A DNA stretch of 64,000 nt from assembly GCA_026014725.1 (NCBI GenBank), contig JAOZHV010000022.1, positions 124,001 to 188,000 of the forward strand, in the 5' to 3' direction. The notes below the pieces were generated by a model that was given only the letters and a program-made list of their open reading frames with translations, made no database searches and was not told where the DNA came from. Source of the DNA: Candidatus Bathyarchaeota archaeon (lineage in GTDB: Archaea; Thermoproteota; Bathyarchaeia; Bathyarchaeales; Bathycorpusculaceae). Position numbers and translations under genes: made by a program. Shown piece by piece: positions 59,600 to 64,000 of the stretch. The stretch's first letter is position 1, and each line of letters opens with the position of its first letter.

Positions 59600-60031
59600 A
59601 TGAGCACCCAAAAAAACATCTCGCGCAAAGTCCTAGCCAGCGCCGCAATCATCATAATCGCAACCGTTGCCATAGCCGCAGTTATAGTCACCTATTACTG
59701 GCCCTCACCCCAAACCAAACCAACCAACGGAAACGGGGCAACAGGCGAACCTAACCTAGTCAGCACAAACTTCCAATACACGGATAACCGCACCAACCCA
59801 CACGCGCCGTTCCTGCGCGTAACAGGCACCGTCACAAACAACGGCAACGCCACAGCAAACAACTGCTTCGTCCACGTCAACGCGATTCGAAGCGGCAACG
59901 AAACCGCTATCGACACCACACAAGGCTTCAAATCGCTAGAACCGGGCGAAAGCACCCAAATCGACATGGAGTTCCCGTACACGGGCGACGCGCTGATGGC
60001 TTACAACGCGGTTCTGGAATGGACAAACTAA
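59600..60031 (+). CDS. Membrane-anchored extracellular protein with FxLYD-like domain
   Basis: A 143-residue protein. One N-terminal span (LASAAIIIIATVAIAAVIVTYYW, about 12-34), a short Gly/Asn linker, and a beta-sandwich domain with FLRVTGTVTNNGNATANNCFVHVNA and LEPGESTQIDMEF, as in FxLYD and similar domains of surface lipoproteins. No catalytic residues are seen. Stands alone between the HerA-like gene and the convergent pilin genes. Confidence 0.8.
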   Translation: MSTQKNISRKVLASAAIIIIATVAIAAVIVTYYWPSPQTKPTNGNGATGEPNLVSTNFQYTDNRTNPHAPFLRVTGTVTNNGNATANNCFVHVNAIRSGNETAIDTTQGFKSLEPGESTQIDMEFPYTGDALMAYNAVLEWTN

Positions 60032-60081
60032 ACAAATTTTCTCTTATTTTTCTTTGTACCTAAAACTTAGACAATAACTTA

Positions 60082-60537
60082 CTACCGTACAATCATTTCT
60101 ACCTTAATGCCCAGCGTGTTAACCACAGCCAACCTGTCACCAACGCCAACCACAGGTGTCGAAGTGGGATTTCCATCAACAGTTCTGAAATCGAGAGTGT
60201 TAAAGACAATCGTTGAATAGTTTCCAGCCGCTACATATCTCCCGTTCAATTCTGCATAATAATGCCCATTACTCTTCGCTACCCACAACCGATACAAGGA
60301 AATATCCGAACCCTTCGCCGTCACATTAAGCTGCTGATTCGCGTAACTCAGCTCCATGCCTGCATTCATCTGCTTAAGATGCATCGCATTCGCATCCTTC
60401 ACGGCAGCGTCATGCCACAAATACACGTTCGTAAACAAAAACATCAAAATAATTATGAACAGTATCGAACCAATAACTTCAGCAGTGCCCCTGCGATCAG
60501 CAAGGAACCTTAGTTTAAACATTCCCTTACGGCGCAT
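60082..60537 (-). CDS. Archaeal type IV pilin-like protein
   Basis: A 151-residue prepilin. A basic start (MRRKGMFKLRFLADRRG) precedes the class III cleavage region RRGTAEVIGSILFIIILMFL and one long hydrophobic helix; the rest is a short beta-rich head with YANQQLNVTAKGSDISLYRLW. Membrane insertion and processing by a prepilin peptidase are expected from the family. Last gene of a pilus operon; its start overlaps the next pilin gene by 11 bp. Confidence 0.85.
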   Translation of the reverse strand: MRRKGMFKLRFLADRRGTAEVIGSILFIIILMFLFTNVYLWHDAAVKDANAMHLKQMNAGMELSYANQQLNVTAKGSDISLYRLWVAKSNGHYYAELNGRYVAAGNYSTIVFNTLDFRTVDGNPTSTPVVGVGDRLAVVNTLGIKVEMIVR

Positions 60538-61024
60538 AGTAGTGACTCACCTCAAAACTTGAACTCCTCATCGTAACAACCTTAAAAGTGTACGTTTGCC
60601 CACTCACAAACTGCTTAGGCGCCTCCCAACTGCACAGAAACGTAGCTGACTTCCCAGCCTCAACGGTCTGCTCATTAAAGTTAATTGTACCCCCGTTACT
60701 GCCTGCATCATCTTTAACGTTAATTAACGGTGAACCGTTAACGAAAATAGTGGCAACCTCAAAATCCACGTCAGTGCCCAAGTTCGCCCGCGTTCCAGCA
60801 TTATACACTGTAATCTGCACCGCATGCTCATCCCTTATCCATATGTCCTCAACCGTGAGGTGCTCCAGAACTGAGCCACCCACGCCTGCCTGGTAAGTCT
60901 GCGAGTAAAAAGCCACATACCCAAACAGTATGCTCATCCCTATCATAACAACCATAATCATCAAAATCGTAGAAACAACCGTGGAAAGCCCACGCCTACT
61001 CCTACCAAACCCTCGCAACACCAT
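60527..61024 (-). CDS. Archaeal type IV pilin-like protein
   Basis: A 165-residue prepilin with RSRRGLSTVVSTILMIMVVM at residues 8-27, the RRG leader and hydrophobic helix, then a beta-sandwich head (HLTVEDIWIRDEHAVQITVYNAG ... VDFEVATIFVNGSPL). It follows the TadC-like gene by 6 nt, so it is in the same operon as the secretion machinery. It differs from the downstream pilin in head sequence and is probably a second minor or major subunit. Confidence 0.87.
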   Translation of the reverse strand: MVLRGFGRSRRGLSTVVSTILMIMVVMIGMSILFGYVAFYSQTYQAGVGGSVLEHLTVEDIWIRDEHAVQITVYNAGTRANLGTDVDFEVATIFVNGSPLINVKDDAGSNGGTINFNEQTVEAGKSATFLCSWEAPKQFVSGQTYTFKVVTMRSSSFEVSHYYAP

Positions 61025-61030
61025 CCTCTT

Positions 61031-61882
61031 TCAACCTCCCATCCAATTCGGCGGAATCGTAAAAAAGAACAGCACGTACCCCACCACACTAAGAATAATC
61101 GCGTGTTTTAACCCGCCAGCCACACGGCGCTCGCCAAGTTTGCCAGCCATCAACCCGCCCGTCACCGCAGACACAAGCATATCTCGGTAAAAGAAATCTT
61201 TAAACCCGCTGATGCTGCCGATGGAAACTTGATTCATAATCTGCGGTGCGCCTTGCATGGGAGCAAAAAACGACTGCACCAGCAGAATCGACGTTACGAT
61301 GAACACAAAGAACGCTGCGTAAACAATAACCACGTAAGGTTTCATCTGAGCGCTGGTTTCCTTATCGATCTCCTTCATTTCCTCCATGAAGCCAGATGTG
61401 GCAGTGAACACTTTCTTTATGGTGCCTCCTGAGCGGCTGGCTTCTAAAACCAAGGCGCAGAACCGATTTACAATCGGCGAATTAATGTTTTCTTTAAAGT
61501 TAGTCAAAGCATCCTCAAACGATGTTCCCCATGACATCTGAACCGTAATCTTACGCACCTCATCAGCCAAGGGACGCCCGACCATGCGGTTATCTACGAC
61601 TTTCTCAAATGCTTTAATCAGCGTCAAGCCAGTCTCCTGTGACTCGGCTACTCCGCGCACCAGCAGCGGCATCTGGTCTTCGATAGCTTCAAGCCACCGC
61701 TGATTCTCATAATCCAAAATCGCAGAGGGAATAATAACTGCTAAGATTGAAAAGAAGAACAATTCATTAGCGTAAACAATCGTGTCAGGCCACAGGATAA
61801 ACAGCAAAAGCACTGTTGCAAGAACGGCAACCACCGAAGTAGCCGCAACAATCTTTCTGGTTTTTAGTGAAATCTTGCGCAT
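61031..61882 (-). CDS. Type II/IV pilus assembly membrane protein, GspF/TadC type
   Basis: A 283-residue inner-membrane platform protein. Two N-terminal spans (about 10-50) precede a cytosolic T2SSF domain (RWLEAIEDQMPLLVRGVAESQETGLTLIKAFEKV ... ALVLEASRSGGTIKKVF), then spans near 190-215, 240-255 and 262-280. It pairs with the upstream TadB-like gene as in archaeal pilus loci, and lies 7 nt from it. Confidence 0.9.
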   Translation of the reverse strand: MRKISLKTRKIVAATSVVAVLATVLLLFILWPDTIVYANELFFFSILAVIIPSAILDYENQRWLEAIEDQMPLLVRGVAESQETGLTLIKAFEKVVDNRMVGRPLADEVRKITVQMSWGTSFEDALTNFKENINSPIVNRFCALVLEASRSGGTIKKVFTATSGFMEEMKEIDKETSAQMKPYVVIVYAAFFVFIVTSILLVQSFFAPMQGAPQIMNQVSIGSISGFKDFFYRDMLVSAVTGGLMAGKLGERRVAGGLKHAIILSVVGYVLFFFTIPPNWMGG

Positions 61883-61889
61883 TTTTTGT

Positions 61890-62771
61890 TTACCTCGGTG
61901 GAGTCATTGAGTCAACCAGCAGTATCATCATGCCTACGCCAGCGGGTGTAACGACAAAAGTTAGAAGTGTTAAAACAACTTCGGGGTCTAAGTTGCCCAT
62001 CATGGCGGCGCCGCCGCCTAAAAATGACATTATCGTTAGCATGACTACAAGGGCCAGTGGCAGGGCAATCATGAAGCTGACGTAAACCTCTGCCATGCCG
62101 CCTAAGGATTCTAAGAAGCTCTTCATGGAAGACATGCGGGCTTTCTTGAATTTGTCTGATTCATCACGCAAATACGATGCTAAGTCGCCGCCCATGTGTG
62201 AGGTAGTGACTACTCCGTCAAGTAAGGCGGCAAAGCGTTTAGAAGGGGAACGCTTGGAAGCATTTTTTAATGCGCCGTTGAGGTCTAAGCCTAACAGTTC
62301 GATGTCGCCGATGGTTCTTCGCATTTCGGCGCCTACGCCGAATTCGTCTCCTACGTTTGCTAGTGACCTGAAGATTCGTTCGGGAGGCATTCCTGAGCTT
62401 GCAAGAACTGCCATAAAGTTGGCGGTTAGAGGTAGGTTTGCATCTATTTTTCTTGCTCTTGAGGATATGGCAAGTGAAGGGTACAGTATGCATGTGACTG
62501 CTGCAAGCATGGCCGAGATGAATCCTGTAAAAATCGACAGCACTATTGCTGAGAGAATGGGAAGGGCTATGGATGAAAATAGTAAGCTCAATACTAATGT
62601 TATGACGCCTGCTAGGAGCGAGGCGAATGCAATTAGTCCGATGTATGCTTGGAAGGTGATTTTGATACTGGCTTTAGCTAATTTTTCTCTGAGGTTCTCT
62701 AGTTTTGAGGTAAAAAAGTAAGGAACGTGGTTTGATAAGGTGAGAAATAGTGCCAGTAGTTGCTTATTCAT
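61890..62771 (-). CDS. Type II/IV pilus assembly membrane protein, GspF/TadB type
   Basis: A 293-residue platform protein with two spans near 45-70 and 75-100, a T2SSF domain (ANFMAVLASSGMPPERIFRSLANVGDEFGVG ... FAALLDGVVTTSHMGGDLASYL), and two C-terminal spans (about 230-255 and 265-285). It overlaps the end of the ATPase gene by 8 bp. The tandem of two T2SSF proteins after one ATPase is the usual archaeal order. Confidence 0.9.
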   Translation of the reverse strand: MNKQLLALFLTLSNHVPYFFTSKLENLREKLAKASIKITFQAYIGLIAFASLLAGVITLVLSLLFSSIALPILSAIVLSIFTGFISAMLAAVTCILYPSLAISSRARKIDANLPLTANFMAVLASSGMPPERIFRSLANVGDEFGVGAEMRRTIGDIELLGLDLNGALKNASKRSPSKRFAALLDGVVTTSHMGGDLASYLRDESDKFKKARMSSMKSFLESLGGMAEVYVSFMIALPLALVVMLTIMSFLGGGAAMMGNLDPEVVLTLLTFVVTPAGVGMMILLVDSMTPPR

Positions 62772-64000
62772 CCTTCGCTACCTCTTGTAGGATGCGATTA
62801 GGATTCTCAAGGTAGGACCTGATTATGTTGGAGACGTCTCGGTAGTTGCGCACGTTCTTTTTAACCATCCACTCGATTACTTTGGCTCTTCTTTGCAGTT
62901 CTTCGGTTGCTTCCTCGGTTGTTACGCCTTTCTTTTCAGCGATTTTTTCTAGGATGTAGCTTCTTCCAGTGTAATCGAAGGTGTCGTTGGTTGGGTTCCA
63001 TCGGTAGACTTCGTTTGTTAGGATTTCGCCTGAGCGTGGGTCAAGGCCAACGATTTCTGATGTGGCGACTGTTTTTCTGACTGGTTTGCCTGCGGTTTCT
63101 ACTCGTTTTTGGACGAGGATGATGTCGATGCCTGCGATGAGTGTTCGTGGGATGTTCATGGGTGCTGATTCTAGTCTGTACACGGTGGATTCTACTGATT
63201 CTGCGTGGACGGTGGACATGCCTAGGTGTCCTGTGCTGACGGCTTGGAATAGTGTGTAGGCTTCGGCGCCTCTGATTTCGCCTACGATGATGTAGTCTGG
63301 TCTTTGTCTTAACGAAGCCTTAAGCAGGTCAAAGAGTGTTACGTCTGCGGTTTCTGTTGATAGTCCGAAGTGTGTTCGGGTTGCTGCTGGAATCCAGTTT
63401 TCGTGTGGTAGGTTCAGTTCGGGTGTGTCTTCGATTGATACGACTTTTAGGTCTGGTTTGATGAACATGCTTAAGCAGTTTAGTAGTGTGGTTTTGCCTG
63501 CGGCGATTCCTCCTGCTACGAGTATGGATACGCGGTTTTCTACGGCGTACCAGAAGAAGGCTGCCATTTCTGGTGAGAGGCTTTCGAATTTGACTAGGTC
63601 TGTGACTGTGAAGGGGTCGAGTTTGAATTTTCTTATGGTGAAGGTTGAGCCTTTGCGTGTGACTTCGCTGCCGTAGGTTAGGTTGATTCTGCTGCCGTCG
63701 GGTAGGCTTGCGTCGAGTAGTGGTTGGGCTATTGATACGTGGCTTCCGCACATGTAGGCTAATCGTAGGGCGAATGAGTCTAGTTCTTCGGCTGTGTCGA
63801 ATTTTATGTTTGTTGGGATTGATTCGAATTTGCGGTGCCAAATGTACAGTGGTACGTTGACTCCGTCGCAGGAGATGTCTTCGATTAGTTGGTCGCCCAT
63901 GAGGGCGTCGATTTTTCCAAAGCCGATGTTGTCCCTTAGGATGAAGTAGATTAGTTTTTTTCTAGTTTCAGCATCCAGTTTGAAGGCGTATTGGTCAAAG
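62764..64000 (-). CDS. Type II/IV secretion system ATPase (VirB11-like), truncated by the window
   Basis: At least 412 residues, open through the right edge; the reading frame continues past an internal ATG at 63900 with DNIGFGKIDALMGDQLIEDIS, so the true start is outside. Walker A is VAGGIAAGKTTLLNCL, the Asp box SIEDTPELNLP, Walker B IIVGEIRGAEAYTLFQA and the His box GHLGMSTVHAES, all in order. It hydrolyses ATP to assemble pilins through the TadBC-like platform. First visible gene of the pilus operon. Confidence 0.93.
   Translation of the reverse strand, partial: FDQYAFKLDAETRKKLIYFILRDNIGFGKIDALMGDQLIEDISCDGVNVPLYIWHRKFESIPTNIKFDTAEELDSFALRLAYMCGSHVSIAQPLLDASLPDGSRINLTYGSEVTRKGSTFTIRKFKLDPFTVTDLVKFESLSPEMAAFFWYAVENRVSILVAGGIAAGKTTLLNCLSMFIKPDLKVVSIEDTPELNLPHENWIPAATRTHFGLSTETADVTLFDLLKASLRQRPDYIIVGEIRGAEAYTLFQAVSTGHLGMSTVHAESVESTVYRLESAPMNIPRTLIAGIDIILVQKRVETAGKPVRKTVATSEIVGLDPRSGEILTNEVYRWNPTNDTFDYTGRSYILEKIAEKKGVTTEEATEELQRRAKVIEWMVKKNVRNYRDVSNIIRSYLENPNRILQEVAKDE

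Overview
This window is archaeal and most likely from the Bathyarchaeia or a close relative. That placement is inferred from gene content; no rRNA gene is present and no search was run. Direct archaeal markers are an HMf-type histone, ribosomal protein S17e, FEN-1 with a PCNA-binding tail, aRF1, Trm5, a GPN-loop GTPase, a GHMP-type shikimate kinase, the ADH-synthase/DHQ-synthase-II entry to aromatic synthesis, formyltransferase Ftr (methyl branch of an H4MPT-type Wood-Ljungdahl pathway), and class III signal peptide pilins beside a VirB11-like ATPase. Genes are densely packed, often overlapping by 4 bp, and many begin with TTG or GTG.

Layout. 0-7.2 kb: a partial amidohydrolase, radical SAM/B12 protein, histone, TatD nuclease, S17e (apparently with a CTG start), glycerate kinase, MoaD-like protein, SAM hydroxide adenosyltransferase and DedA-type protein. 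7.2-9.7 kb: surface-sugar genes (DUF354, hexapeptide acyltransferase, short nucleotide-sugar dehydrogenase). 9.7-19.6 kb: FEN-1, a frameshifted pcm, glmS, an HTH regulator with an S-layer-like domain, DUF371, Trm5, RtcA, GPN GTPase, HTH/DUF4443 and RidA. 19.7-24.0 kb: a methionine/SAM block with bacterial-type MetK followed by a three-gene homocysteine-synthesis operon. 24-26.4 kb: a nitroreductase and a coiled-coil protein.

26.4-45.0 kb is the centre of interest. A plus-strand operon carries aspartokinase and then the whole archaeal shikimate route through chorismate to tyrosine (12 genes). It converges with a minus-strand operon, ilvB-ilvN-leuC-leuD-leuB-leuA-pheA. Each operon is preceded by a short ORF whose last codons match the operon's own end products: a 29-codon ORF ending in ten Phe/Tyr residues among its last 15, and a 16-18 codon ORF with a Shine-Dalgarno and the C-terminus Val-Leu-Ile-Leu. 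A GC stem and a U-run follow the first; complementary segments follow the second. This is the layout of ribosome-mediated attenuation, which is not commonly described in archaea. It is the most interesting candidate system here.

45.4-64 kb: Ftr, aRF1, then an accessory region with large secreted proteins, an archaeal ATPase/DUF234 protein, a HicBA pair, a PIN-domain pair, a 993-residue pilin-leader adhesin, a HerA-like ATPase and a type IV pilus operon that runs off the right edge. A previously unnamed dispersed repeat family (about 55-120 bp, ten copies listed) and a second short repeat occupy most larger intergenic gaps, with a tandem cluster at 54.87-55.17 kb.
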